A stretch of 64,000 nucleotides of DNA from assembly GCF_900107125.1 (NCBI RefSeq), contig NZ_FNOU01000005.1, forward strand, positions 1 through 64,000, written 5' to 3'. The first letter of the stretch is position 1, and every line of letters begins with the position of its first letter. Below the pieces are notes generated by a model. That model ran no database searches. It was not told the DNA's origin and saw only the letters and a list, made by a program, of their open reading frames with translations. The translations under genes were made by a program, and so were the position numbers. Below are positions 55,178 through 63,468 of this stretch, in pieces. The DNA comes from Eubacterium barkeri (GTDB taxonomy: Bacteria > Bacillota > Clostridia > Eubacteriales > Eubacteriaceae).

Positions 55178-57718
55178 CTAGAATTCTTGTTCTGTACGGC
55201 TGATGATATCGTCCTGGACTTCCTTGGCTAAGACCGTCCACTGTGCGCTGTAGCCAGCCACGCGGACCACCAAATCCTTATAGTTTTCCGGGTGCTTCTG
55301 GGCATCGATTAAGGTATCCTTATCGATTACGTTAAACTGGACGTGCATCCCCTTACGCTGGAAGTAGGTCCGGACGACGGCGGCAAAGTTTTTAATCCCT
55401 TCGTCTCCAGCCACAGCGGTGGGCAGGAATTTCTGGTTGTACAGGGTCCCATTGGAGAATTTTTCATGGTCCAGCTTGGCAACGGAGCAGGCTGCTGCGG
55501 TGGGGCCATCGGTATCCATCCCCTGGCGTGGGGAAACCCCATCAGCCAAGGGCTGCTTGGCTAAACGGCCATCGGGCAGAGCGCCGACATCCTTCCCAAA
55601 GAGGACGTTAGCGGATACTGGATAGCAGCCAGCCTGGAACTGTCCGCCCCGGGGGTTCGTATATTTTTCAACTTCGTCAGAATAAATACTGGCGCAGCGT
55701 TTACCCATCATATCCACACAATCTTCATCATTCCCAAAGTGGGGGCTGTTCATGAGAAGCTGACGGATCTGAGCATAACGGCTGGTGTTACCACTGCATG
55801 CCGGCGCGGCTGCTTCCCCTAAGCCCAGGCTGGTCAGGTCAACCGAGCCACTGGCGGCCAGAACCTGGCGAACCACATCGTACACCTTTTGTTCCATGGC
55901 ACTCTTATCCCCAGCGGTGCTCACGCAGCCAGGTTCTCCAGTAGCCCCAAGGGGTTCCCCGAAGTTATTTTTAAGGGCATCCTGGAGCTCTTCCAGGGTA
56001 ATCTTCTTATCCAAAAAGACATTCTTTTCAATGGCGTACATGGAGTCTGCATTATCTGCCACACCAAAGGCCTGGGGTCCGGTAAAGTTATAGATGGCGC
56101 CGCCTTCCTGGACGGATTTACCCCGGGCGATACAGTCATCCACCAGGGCAGATTCAAAGGGCAGGGGACACATTTCCATATGGGCGTAGTCCACGCAATT
56201 GTCGGATTCGGCCAAATAGAAAACGAAGTATTCCATCTGCTTCTGGTAAGCGTCGAAGAAATCTTCAATGGACTTGAAGGTGGTAATATCTCCGGTTTGA
56301 GGACCAAGCTGTTTGCCATCGCACATCCCGTTGTTCAGGGTGATATCCAGAACCTTGGCGATGTTAAAGAACGCCGCGTCATGCCAACCCTCTGTCTTGT
56401 GGGGGGCTTGGGGCTCCACACAGCCGATGATGCAGTAATTCCGGGCATCCTCTAAGGACACGCCACGGTTAAGCATGGCCGGGATAATGGCTTCGTCATT
56501 GTACATGGCGGGGACACCCGTCCCTTCCCGGGCAACCTCACAGGCACGGTACAGGAATTCATCAGGAGTCCCTTCATGCCAGCGGATGGAGAAGGACGGT
56601 GCGGGCAGCTTAACATGGGAAGCCGCTTCCATACACATGTAAGAAATCTCATTGGTGGCATCCACCCCCTTGCTGTCCTGTCCGCCAACACCGATGTTCT
56701 GGAAGACGGCATAGCCTGCGAAGGCTTGGTCTGAAATATCGTCCCGGGTTTTATTAATATCATTGAATTTAATCCAGATACAGTCGATGAGTTCCTGGGC
56801 AAATTCCGGTGCGATTTCTTGATCTGCGGCATAATGGGGATACATATACTGGTCAAAACGCCCCGGTGAGATGGAGTGTCCAGAGGATTCCAGCTGCATA
56901 ATCAGTTGGATAAACCAGAAAGCCTGACATGCTTCATAAAAGTTAGCGGCTGGTTTTTCCGGAACATTGGCGCAGTTCTTAGCAATCTGGAGGAGTTCAG
57001 CCTTACGGGTGGGGTTCATTTCCACCTGGGCCAGCTCCAGCGCCTTCTGGGCATAGCGATGGGCAAAATTAATGGCAGCGGTATAGGTGATAATGACTGC
57101 ATCGTAGAACTCTGACTTCTTGATGTACTCCGGATCATTTCTTTCCATCCTGGCCTTGGCTTCCGCCGCTTCCCGGATGATCCCGGTAAACCCAATATCC
57201 AGTACCTTGCCGTAGTCCACACAGACATGGCCAACACCACCGTAGAAGTAGTTCCCCACCGTAAACACGCCAGCCGCCTGGCAGGCCTTGGCTTCTTCGG
57301 ACATCAGGGATGCCGCGTAAGCGCTGGTGGTCCGCCCAGGCCAATATTTAAACGCCTCCGTTAATTCCAGCTTAACATCCTGGGGAATAACAAAGGGGTC
57401 ACACATCCGGGTGGCCATGGTGTCAAATTCAGCGGCGACCCAGTCGTAGGAAAATTCCGGTGAAATCTGACAGGACCGTACATTTTTGGTCAGTGCCCCG
57501 ACGATGAGCTCATCATCCCGGATGGCTACAGGGATATTGTTAAAGATGGCCTCACACACCTTCGCCCGGCGCATAATGGGTGATTTATCTTCATTTTCTT
57601 TATAGGCCTGGGTGACCAGGGTCGCCCGTTCTGCCTCTACCTGGGGTACGGCATCCACGATCATTTTTTTAAGTCGTTTGACCCGATCTGTCGGTTCCGA
57701 AAATCCTTTAGCTATCAT
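55178..57718 (-). CDS. Glycyl radical diol (propanediol/glycerol) dehydratase
   Basis: An 846-residue glycyl radical enzyme. The active-site Cys and base are in IIGCVEPQ near 440, the glycyl radical in VVRVAGYSAQ (Gly 822). GVGHVCVDYGKV near 155 supplies the His, and TEGWHDAAFF the Asp, seen in B12-independent glycerol/diol dehydratases; choline lyase and pyruvate formate-lyase differ here. It would dehydrate propanediol or glycerol to an aldehyde without B12. An extra ~45-residue segment near 640-690 is unlike the C. butyricum enzyme. ATG 57718 follows GGAGG; no targeting extension. A cobalamin-like leader precedes it. Confidence 0.9.
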   Translation of the reverse strand: MIAKGFSEPTDRVKRLKKMIVDAVPQVEAERATLVTQAYKENEDKSPIMRRAKVCEAIFNNIPVAIRDDELIVGALTKNVRSCQISPEFSYDWVAAEFDTMATRMCDPFVIPQDVKLELTEAFKYWPGRTTSAYAASLMSEEAKACQAAGVFTVGNYFYGGVGHVCVDYGKVLDIGFTGIIREAAEAKARMERNDPEYIKKSEFYDAVIITYTAAINFAHRYAQKALELAQVEMNPTRKAELLQIAKNCANVPEKPAANFYEACQAFWFIQLIMQLESSGHSISPGRFDQYMYPHYAADQEIAPEFAQELIDCIWIKFNDINKTRDDISDQAFAGYAVFQNIGVGGQDSKGVDATNEISYMCMEAASHVKLPAPSFSIRWHEGTPDEFLYRACEVAREGTGVPAMYNDEAIIPAMLNRGVSLEDARNYCIIGCVEPQAPHKTEGWHDAAFFNIAKVLDITLNNGMCDGKQLGPQTGDITTFKSIEDFFDAYQKQMEYFVFYLAESDNCVDYAHMEMCPLPFESALVDDCIARGKSVQEGGAIYNFTGPQAFGVADNADSMYAIEKNVFLDKKITLEELQDALKNNFGEPLGATGEPGCVSTAGDKSAMEQKVYDVVRQVLAASGSVDLTSLGLGEAAAPACSGNTSRYAQIRQLLMNSPHFGNDEDCVDMMGKRCASIYSDEVEKYTNPRGGQFQAGCYPVSANVLFGKDVGALPDGRLAKQPLADGVSPRQGMDTDGPTAAACSVAKLDHEKFSNGTLYNQKFLPTAVAGDEGIKNFAAVVRTYFQRKGMHVQFNVIDKDTLIDAQKHPENYKDLVVRVAGYSAQWTVLAKEVQDDIISRTEQEF

Positions 57719-57868
57719 AATAAGCCTCCCTAAAATTTTGAATGGTAAACCATTGACCATTGCCCGATCAAGTGATTCCTAGAACTAATTATAAAGGACT
57801 TTCCAGGAAACCGTGAACACATCCCAAACCTGAATCATGTAAAATTGAAACCTCTTCGGACCCTTCCC

Positions 57869-58024
57869 CCAAAAAAGAAAACGCCTCCGCAAAAATGCGG
57901 AAGCGCCGAATTCATCCTTAAAGCTGCTTCCACACGAAACTATCAAAACACGTATCTGACTTTCACAGTTGCGGTGGAGCAGTCGGCCTCATAACCAGGC
58001 CTCTTCCGTTGGACGTTTTGATTG
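57869..58024 (-). promoter_or_regulatory. Compact cobalamin-riboswitch-like RNA before the dehydratase
   Basis: P1 pairs 58013-58022 (minus ATCAAAACGT) with 57942-57953 (ACGTGTTTTGAT). Inside lie GGAAGAGGCC...GAGGCC and GCTCCACCGCAACTGTGAAA then GTCAGATACG: the conserved cobalamin core with no P7-P11. CGTGTGGAAGC (57926-57936) can pair with CCAC of the core or, alternatively, with GCTTCC of the terminator stem. The terminator is CGCTTCCGCA/TGCGGAGGCG with a T-rich tail (57869-57905). Expected logic: high cobalamin switches off the B12-free dehydratase. Confidence 0.65.
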
Positions 58025-58029
58025 GGTGT

Positions 58030-58058
58030 AGTATAACAGATTTTCGGGATGCTGGCAA
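58030..58058 (-). promoter_or_regulatory. Promoter of the dehydratase operon
   Basis: TTGCCA (58053-58058) and TATACT (58030-58035) are 17 bp apart on the minus strand. The RNA begins at the base of the aptamer. Confidence 0.85.
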
Positions 58059-58145
58059 GGATAGATTTTATCCCCCACCCCGGCTTTCATGGTTACTTCC
58101 TTTATTGTATAGTAAGGTTAGTCTCTAGAGAGAGGAGAGAATCTG

Positions 58146-59243
58146 TTGAAAAAGAGAATCTGCATTATTGTCGCACTGCTGCTTGCGGTGCTGGTGTGTG
58201 GCTGCGGGCAAAAGCCTGGAAGCACTGGAGAAACCCGTACGGTAACAGACGCCCTGGGGAGGAGCGTGGAAATACCGGTAACTGTTGAACGCATCGTTCC
58301 CTTGGGAAATACGCCTCGAATGATAACCTATTTAGGCCTGGCGGATAAGGTTGTCGCCTACGGTGGGATGGATGCCGACACGATCAGCCCCCTGACGGCC
58401 TACGCTTACGTCAACAAGGATCAATGGAAGGACCTTCCAAAGGTCGGCACCGATGCCATGGGGAATACGGATTATTACCCAGAGGAAATCATCGCGGCCA
58501 ATCCTGATGTCATTTTATGTACTTATACTGAAGATATGGTGAATGACCTTTCGGAAAAAACAGGCCTTCCAGTCATTGCCGTGGGGCAAGGAACGCTCTT
58601 TGGTGAGGATTATGCCGAATCCCTCCGTATTTTAGGAGAGGTGTGTGGTGCAGAAAAGCGGGCAACGGAAGTCAATGCCTATATCAACGATACCCTTGCC
58701 GATTTAAACAAACGAACCGCAGATATTCCACAGGAGGAAAAGCCCCGGGTATTATCTGCCGCAGCCACCTTTAAAGGGGCCCACGGTATCGAGGGCGTCC
58801 GCTTAGATGATCCGGTACTGACTGCCGTTAATGCCAATAATATTGCAGCGGCAAGTGCAACGGGGAAGGCGGCGACAGTGGAGGTGGATAAGGAACAAAT
58901 CCTTGCCTGGAATCCCGATGTCATCTTCTGTGATTATGGCGGCGTTGCCCTGGTAAAAAAAGATGTCCAGGCCAACCCGGATTTCTACGCCCAGCTCAAG
59001 GCCTACCAAGGCAACAAAATCTATCAATACCCCAGTTCGACCAGCTATTTCTCCAACGTCGAAATCCCACTGGCCAATGGCTACTTTGTGGGGAGCATTC
59101 TGTACCCAGAGAAATTCACCGATGTTGACCTGACAAAAAAATCCAATGAGATTTTCAAATTCTTCCTTGGGGTAGAGGACTATATGTCTGTGTTAAATGA
59201 TTATGGTGCAGGTTATGGCGCCGTAGACTTTGGACAGCATTAA
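58146..59243 (+). CDS. ABC transporter substrate-binding lipoprotein (BtuF/FepB superfamily)
   Basis: A 365-residue periplasmic-binding-type lipoprotein: signal helix then lipobox LVCGC, so the cysteine near residue 20 is lipidated and the protein faces outward. The fold is the cluster-A type of B12 and iron-chelate transporters (TVTDALGRSVEIP start; PEEIIAANPDVILCTY). The start is TTG 58146, backed by GGAG 8 bases before it. The permease gene follows with no gap. Ligand uncertain: corrinoid, siderophore, or molybdate/tungstate, since an FmdE gene ends the operon. Confidence 0.85.
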   Translation: MKKRICIIVALLLAVLVCGCGQKPGSTGETRTVTDALGRSVEIPVTVERIVPLGNTPRMITYLGLADKVVAYGGMDADTISPLTAYAYVNKDQWKDLPKVGTDAMGNTDYYPEEIIAANPDVILCTYTEDMVNDLSEKTGLPVIAVGQGTLFGEDYAESLRILGEVCGAEKRATEVNAYINDTLADLNKRTADIPQEEKPRVLSAAATFKGAHGIEGVRLDDPVLTAVNANNIAAASATGKAATVEVDKEQILAWNPDVIFCDYGGVALVKKDVQANPDFYAQLKAYQGNKIYQYPSSTSYFSNVEIPLANGYFVGSILYPEKFTDVDLTKKSNEIFKFFLGVEDYMSVLNDYGAGYGAVDFGQH

Positions 59244-60323
59244 ATGGCGATGCTTCATAAAGGAAGGGCCCAGAGCTATGAAGGCCATATCACCCGAAAA
59301 CGGATGTCCCTTTTCATCATTACGCTGGCCGTCCTCGGCATTGCTGTCTTCGCCATGATGTCGGGCTCCATGAGCCTTACCTTTTCAGAAGTCATGCAGA
59401 CCCTCATCGGTAAAGGGACCCCGCCGTTAAATACTGTTGTGCTGGGCATCCGGCTTCCCCGGGTGCTGGCGGCAATACTGGTGGGGGCCGCTCTGGCCCT
59501 TTCCGGCGTGGTCATGCAGTGCGTCCTCCACAACCCCTTGGCATCCGCATCCACCCTGGGTGTATCCCAAGGTGCTGCCTTTGGTGCTGCCCTGGGAATT
59601 ATTGTCTTTGGCGGGGGCGTCGTCAATTCAGGATCTGCCAATGTTGCAATTGAAGTGAACAATCCTTACATCGTCACACTCTGTGCCTTTGTATTCGGTT
59701 CATTATCAACGGCCATTGTCATCCTTCTGTCCCGGGCCCGAAAAAACCTTGGGCCCGGTGGATTGGTTTTAGCCGGCGTCGCCTTGAGTTCCCTCTTTAC
59801 CGGAGGGAGTACGCTGCTCCAATACTTTGCCGACGAAACCAAGCTCAGTGCTGTTGTTTTTTGGACCTTTGGTAATTTAGGCAGCGCCAACTGGAAACAG
59901 ATAGTCATTCTGGCCCTGGTATTCTCCATCGCCTTCGTTTTTTTTATGCTGAACCGATGGAACTACAATGCCATGTGCAGCGGGATTGACACGGCTAAAA
60001 GCCTGGGGGTCGATACACGCACGATCATGCTCGTCAGCATGGCGATTTGTTCATTAACAGCGGCTGTCGCCGTTGCCTTCGTGGGAATCATCAGCTTTAT
60101 CGGTTTAGTCGCACCACATATGATGCGACGCTTCGTAGGGGATGACTACCGCTATCTCATTCCTGGATCCGCTGCCGCAGGGGCCCTTGTCCTTTTACTT
60201 GCGGATACCTTTGGCCGTCTCATCATCGCACCGGTTATCCTGCCCGTTGGGGCCATTACCTCATTTTTAGGGGCGCCCGCCTTCCTTTTCCTTCTATTGA
60301 AAGGAGCTGGGCACCATGATTAA
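59244..60323 (+). CDS. FecCD-type ABC transporter permease
   Basis: A 359-residue permease with about ten helices and the BtuC/FecCD signatures IRLPRVLAAILVGAALALSGVVMQ near 68 (in two parts) and GIISFIGLVAPHMMRRFVG near 275, which touches the ATPase. It starts directly after the binding-protein stop codon and overlaps the ATPase by 8 bp. It imports the ligand of the lipoprotein. Confidence 0.92.
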   Translation: MAMLHKGRAQSYEGHITRKRMSLFIITLAVLGIAVFAMMSGSMSLTFSEVMQTLIGKGTPPLNTVVLGIRLPRVLAAILVGAALALSGVVMQCVLHNPLASASTLGVSQGAAFGAALGIIVFGGGVVNSGSANVAIEVNNPYIVTLCAFVFGSLSTAIVILLSRARKNLGPGGLVLAGVALSSLFTGGSTLLQYFADETKLSAVVFWTFGNLGSANWKQIVILALVFSIAFVFFMLNRWNYNAMCSGIDTAKSLGVDTRTIMLVSMAICSLTAAVAVAFVGIISFIGLVAPHMMRRFVGDDYRYLIPGSAAAGALVLLLADTFGRLIIAPVILPVGAITSFLGAPAFLFLLLKGAGHHD

Positions 60324-61077
60324 AATTGAAAAACTGGATTTTTCCTATGAAGGTGCCCCCCTAAAAACTCTTGAGGACATCAATTTAAAAATCGAACATG
60401 GGCATTGTACCGCGATCTTGGGAAACAATGGAGCGGGAAAAAGCACCTTGCTCAAATGCATCAATCGCATCCACCATACAACACAGGGGACGGTATCTCT
60501 CGACGGTGAAAACATCGCGCAAATGAATCGTCGCCAAATGGCACAAAAGATTGCCTATGTCCCACAGAACAGTGAGCCCACACACACCATGGTTTTTGAC
60601 ACCATACTCCTGGGACGCAGACCCTATATCAAATGGGATATTACCTCAAAGGATAAAGAAATCGTACAGGGGATCATCGAAGCATTCGGCCTGGAAAAAT
60701 ACGCTGCTCGGTATATGGATGAGCTCTCCGGGGGAGAGCGGCAGAAAGTCATTCTTGCCCGTGCCATGGCCCAAGAGCCAAAGTTTCTTTTATTGGATGA
60801 ACCCACCAGCAGCTTGGACCCAAAAAATCAACACGAAATGCTGGGGATGGTGAAACGCATCGTAGATACCCAGAAAATCGGAGCGGTCATCGTCATCCAT
60901 GACCTCAATCTGGCCCTGCGTTATTGTGACCGCTTTTTATTCATCAAAGATACCAAGGTCTATGCCAATGGCGGAATTGAAATCATAACACCACAAATCA
61001 TAGAGGATGTTTACGCTATGGCTGTGGATATTATTGAACACAAGGGGATGAAAATCATCATACCCCTCAAGAAGTAA
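60316..61077 (+). CDS. ABC transporter ATP-binding protein
   Basis: A 253-residue ATPase. Walker A is GNNGAGKST near residue 36, Q-loop YVPQNSEP near 83, signature LSGGERQK near 139, and Walker B LLLDEPTSSLD near 158 with the switch His in VIHDLN. Standard length for the FepC/BtuD group. AAGGAG precedes the ATG, which overlaps the permease gene. With the two previous genes it forms a complete importer. Confidence 0.93.
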   Translation: MIKIEKLDFSYEGAPLKTLEDINLKIEHGHCTAILGNNGAGKSTLLKCINRIHHTTQGTVSLDGENIAQMNRRQMAQKIAYVPQNSEPTHTMVFDTILLGRRPYIKWDITSKDKEIVQGIIEAFGLEKYAARYMDELSGGERQKVILARAMAQEPKFLLLDEPTSSLDPKNQHEMLGMVKRIVDTQKIGAVIVIHDLNLALRYCDRFLFIKDTKVYANGGIEIITPQIIEDVYAMAVDIIEHKGMKIIIPLKK

Positions 61078-61099
61078 AGCCCCCTTAGGGGGAGAAAGA

Positions 61100-61648
61100 A
61101 TGGAGGATCAATCAATGGATCATCAAAAAGAACTTTGGAATGTGTGCGTCGCCTTCCATGGCCACGAGTGCGGTGGCTTAACCATCGGTTATAAAGCAGC
61201 CCTATACGCCACAGACCTTCTCAAGCTGGACTTTTCAAAAGATGAAGAGGTTGTTTGTATTTCAGAAAATGATGCCTGCGGCGTCGATGCCATCCAGGTC
61301 ATTTTGGGGTGCAGCATTGGAAAAGGAAATCTCCTTTTCCACATGACGGGCAAGCAAGCCTTTTCCTTTTACAATCGAGGGACTGGAGAATCCGTACGTT
61401 TGGTACTCAAGGAAAAACCAAAGGGAATGACCCGGGAAGAATCCTTCAAATATTACCAGGAACTGGAACCCGAAGCCATGTTCGACGTCAAGGAAACCAC
61501 CCTCTTACTGCCAGAGCAGGCACGCATCTTTGACTCCTATGTCTGTGACTGCTGTGGTGAAACCGCTGGTGCCCATTGGGTTCGGCTTGTTGGGGAAAAA
61601 AAGCTGTGTGTCGATTGCTACACCCACTACGATCGATTTAATATTTAA
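61100..61648 (+). CDS. FmdE-family protein with C-terminal zinc ribbon
   Basis: A 182-residue protein. Residues 15-135 are the FmdE domain (AFHGHECGGLTIGYKAAL; ENDACGVDAIQVILGCSIGKGN), with conserved His and Cys able to bind metal. Residues about 148-175 form a ribbon (CDCCGETAG...CVDC). FmdE was first seen in tungsten/molybdenum formylmethanofuran dehydrogenase operons, and stand-alone forms often follow metal importers. A role in handling the imported metal is inferred. GGGGGAG precedes the ATG. Confidence 0.83.
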   Translation: MEDQSMDHQKELWNVCVAFHGHECGGLTIGYKAALYATDLLKLDFSKDEEVVCISENDACGVDAIQVILGCSIGKGNLLFHMTGKQAFSFYNRGTGESVRLVLKEKPKGMTREESFKYYQELEPEAMFDVKETTLLLPEQARIFDSYVCDCCGETAGAHWVRLVGEKKLCVDCYTHYDRFNI

Positions 61649-61682
61649 AGGGTCTGTGGCTTCATCACGACGCTATTCCTAG

Positions 61683-61725
61683 AATAAAAGGGAGCAACAC
61701 TTCTCGACAAGAATATTGCTCCCTG
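61683..61725 (-). terminator. Terminator after flavodoxin
   Basis: GGGAGCAA and TTGCTCCC make an 8-bp stem, followed on the minus strand by TTTTATT. It ends the flavodoxin unit and also separates it from the convergent FmdE gene. Confidence 0.75.
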
Positions 61726-61747
61726 GCGCCGGTGCCATAATCTTGCG

Positions 61748-62173
61748 CTAGGCTACTAATTCAGCCCCTAATTCCTTGCAGGCTTCCAGGGCTACATTGT
61801 CTGGCTCCTCGACACAGATGACACTCTCACAGACCAGATGAATGCCCACATCTTCACAGGATTCCTCCCAGCACCGCATCCATTCGCCATCACCCCAGCC
61901 ATAAGAGCCAAATAAGGCGATGGGTTTCCCGGTCAGCTTCGATTGGCAGGCTTCGAACATCGGCTCAAATTCACTTTCCTCCAAAACCTCTGCTCCCATG
62001 GCCGGACATCCAAATGCAATACCATCGAAGTCATCAATCATACCTTCATCAAATCCATCGGGAGTCAACACCACGGCCTCCGCCCCTTTTTCCACAATAC
62101 CTTTGGCCACCGCGTTCGCCATCACTTCTGTGTTTCCCGTTCCACTCCAATAAACCACTGCAATTTTACTCAT
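61748..62173 (-). CDS. Flavodoxin
   Basis: A 141-residue short-chain flavodoxin. The FMN phosphate loop is WSGTGNTEVMA near residue 9; the aromatic flavin-stacking region is GSYGWGDGEWM near 88. It carries single electrons in place of ferredoxin. It follows DUF3793 by 30 bp and shares the operator-bearing promoter at 62.8 kb, consistent with induction when iron is short. Confidence 0.93.
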   Translation of the reverse strand: MSKIAVVYWSGTGNTEVMANAVAKGIVEKGAEAVVLTPDGFDEGMIDDFDGIAFGCPAMGAEVLEESEFEPMFEACQSKLTGKPIALFGSYGWGDGEWMRCWEESCEDVGIHLVCESVICVEEPDNVALEACKELGAELVA

Positions 62174-62203
62174 GTTTTTTTACCTCTTTCTGATTTAATT
62201 TGA

Positions 62204-62755
62204 TTATTCTGCGACGACAGCGAGTTCTTCAACGCTCGCGCCCTTGGCCCATCGCGAGCAAAGGACATCGGTGCATTTCTGATAGCGACAAAAGATCTGC
62301 TTTGCTTTTTCTTCATCGCCATACACCTTCCAGCATCCAACGCATTTAAAACAGCGCTTATGCTCCATAAATCCATGGACATCCTCTGGAGGATATCCCA
62401 AAAACAGACCGATTTCATGGGGAAACTCCCCTCTGCACCGAAGCCGACTCACCAATTGGACCACGCATCGGTCCGGGTTGTCCACCGGATAGCCCCGGGC
62501 CTTGAGCAGGGATGCCGTACGGCCATCTCTAAAATCCCGCTTCAAGTGATTGGGACGGTACAGATAGAGGAGGGTCCGCCACTCCGAGAAACGAAGGGGC
62601 AGAATCCGAATCCCTTTGGGCACCAATCGTCGATTGAGCTCCCGGATATCCCCTTGAATTTCTTCCCTGGACTGATAAGGGCAGGTAAATAAGCTGCCAG
62701 TTTTCATCCCTGCCAGGGTTGGTGCCCCATTGCGTACTAAAAGCTTTTCTGTCAT
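62204..62755 (-). CDS. DUF3793-family protein
   Basis: A 183-residue soluble protein with the family features RFSEWRTLLYLYRPNHLKRD near 57 and FPHEIGLFLGYPPEDVHGF near 112, then a Cys-bearing tail (CFKCVGCWKVYGDEE; CDxxC). DUF3793 genes lie beside flavodoxin genes in many anaerobes. The function is not known; iron-responsive context suggests a link to flavodoxin or heme/iron handling. AGGGG precedes the ATG. Confidence 0.82.
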   Translation of the reverse strand: MTEKLLVRNGAPTLAGMKTGSLFTCPYQSREEIQGDIRELNRRLVPKGIRILPLRFSEWRTLLYLYRPNHLKRDFRDGRTASLLKARGYPVDNPDRCVVQLVSRLRCRGEFPHEIGLFLGYPPEDVHGFMEHKRCFKCVGCWKVYGDEEKAKQIFCRYQKCTDVLCSRWAKGASVEELAVVAE

Positions 62756-62772
62756 TGTCCTTCACCCCTTTA

Positions 62773-62813
62773 GTTAGAAGATGCTAACATATCATCGAAC
62801 AAAATAGTTAGCT
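62773..62813 (-). promoter_or_regulatory. Tandem GTTAG-N6-CTAAC operator
   Basis: Two copies of GTTAG-N6-CTAAC occur: GTTAGAAGATGCTAAC (62773-62788) and GTTAGCTATCGCTAAC (62796-62813 with flanking A and T). The second has 7-bp arms. They resemble DtxR/IdeR-type iron boxes (TTAG..CTAA). They lie just upstream of DUF3793, where a repressor would block transcription. Confidence 0.55.
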
Positions 62814-62854
62814 ATCGCTAACTCATAATATCATATTCAATTATCCTGGACTTG

Positions 62855-63376
62855 TCAATCCATCTGGCCCTGTTTTTTTACATTGAAATAATTATAAAAA
62901 AATAGCCGTACAAGGCGTTTATAAATGGCCTCACGCCCACCGATTCCACCGTAGAAGGATAACAATGCCTCTTCAGTTCCAAAGTTTTCTAACAACGCTG
63001 TCTGGTTACCTTTCCATAAGTCAAGCCAATATGGAAACATCCGAAGATGAACCCCCACCACATCGTCCCGGGGAATGATCTCTGGAAAGGGATTTTCCAT
63101 ATCCAACATCAGCTCCAGCCCATCCAACCCCCGATCTTTATAAAAACATTGCAAATCGTGCTCCAGTACCCCTTTAAAAATAGAGGTGTTCAACCGCCAT
63201 TTTTGACGAATAACAAAAACATACTGACAAATCGGAGCGCTTCGGCAATCCTCAATGCTTTGAAGTTTAATCTCCTGTAAAACACCTCTGTAGGTATGGT
63301 CCTTTTGCTTTTTATTCACAATGCCGTCCTTTGCCTCTTCCCGCAAAAAACGGCGTCCTTTCGCTGCTTTTGTCAT
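62855..63376 (-). CDS. Uncharacterised protein
   Basis: A 173-residue protein with no family recognised. The N-terminal 30 residues are basic (KGRRFLREEAKDG; NKKQKDH); the rest looks helical with many aromatic residues (VFVIRQKWRLN; LRMFPYWLDLW; IYKRLVRLFFYNYF). No signal peptide or membrane helix. It sits between the surface-protein terminator and the iron-box promoter, reading the same way. It might be a regulator, since basic N-termini and helical bodies are common in those, but no DNA-binding motif is clear. Confidence 0.5.
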   Translation of the reverse strand: MTKAAKGRRFLREEAKDGIVNKKQKDHTYRGVLQEIKLQSIEDCRSAPICQYVFVIRQKWRLNTSIFKGVLEHDLQCFYKDRGLDGLELMLDMENPFPEIIPRDDVVGVHLRMFPYWLDLWKGNQTALLENFGTEEALLSFYGGIGGREAIYKRLVRLFFYNYFNVKKQGQMD

Positions 63377-63394
63377 TTTCTTAGCCTCTTTTTC

Positions 63395-63440
63395 CTAAAA
63401 AGCCCCGACATCATTGGCGATGATAACGGGGCTTTCGCTT
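63395..63440 (-). terminator. Terminator of the second surface protein
   Basis: AAAGCCCCG pairs with CGGGGCTTT, with ATCAT/ATGAT inside, followed on the minus strand by TTTTTA. It lies about 30 bp after the stop codon at 63469. Confidence 0.9.
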
Positions 63441-63468
63441 CTTACGCTGTTATTTCAATACTACTTTC

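Noticed and set aside
55178-57718. Choline trimethylamine-lyase or pyruvate formate-lyase
   Set aside because: His in GVGHVCVDY and Asp in GWHD match diol/glycerol dehydratases; the Cys-Cys pair of pyruvate formate-lyase is absent.
58100-58130. A possible second iron-box (AAGGTTAGTCTC) before the ABC importer
   Set aside because: Only one half-site GTTAG is present; the partner half is GAGAG, so it does not match the operator at 62.8 kb.
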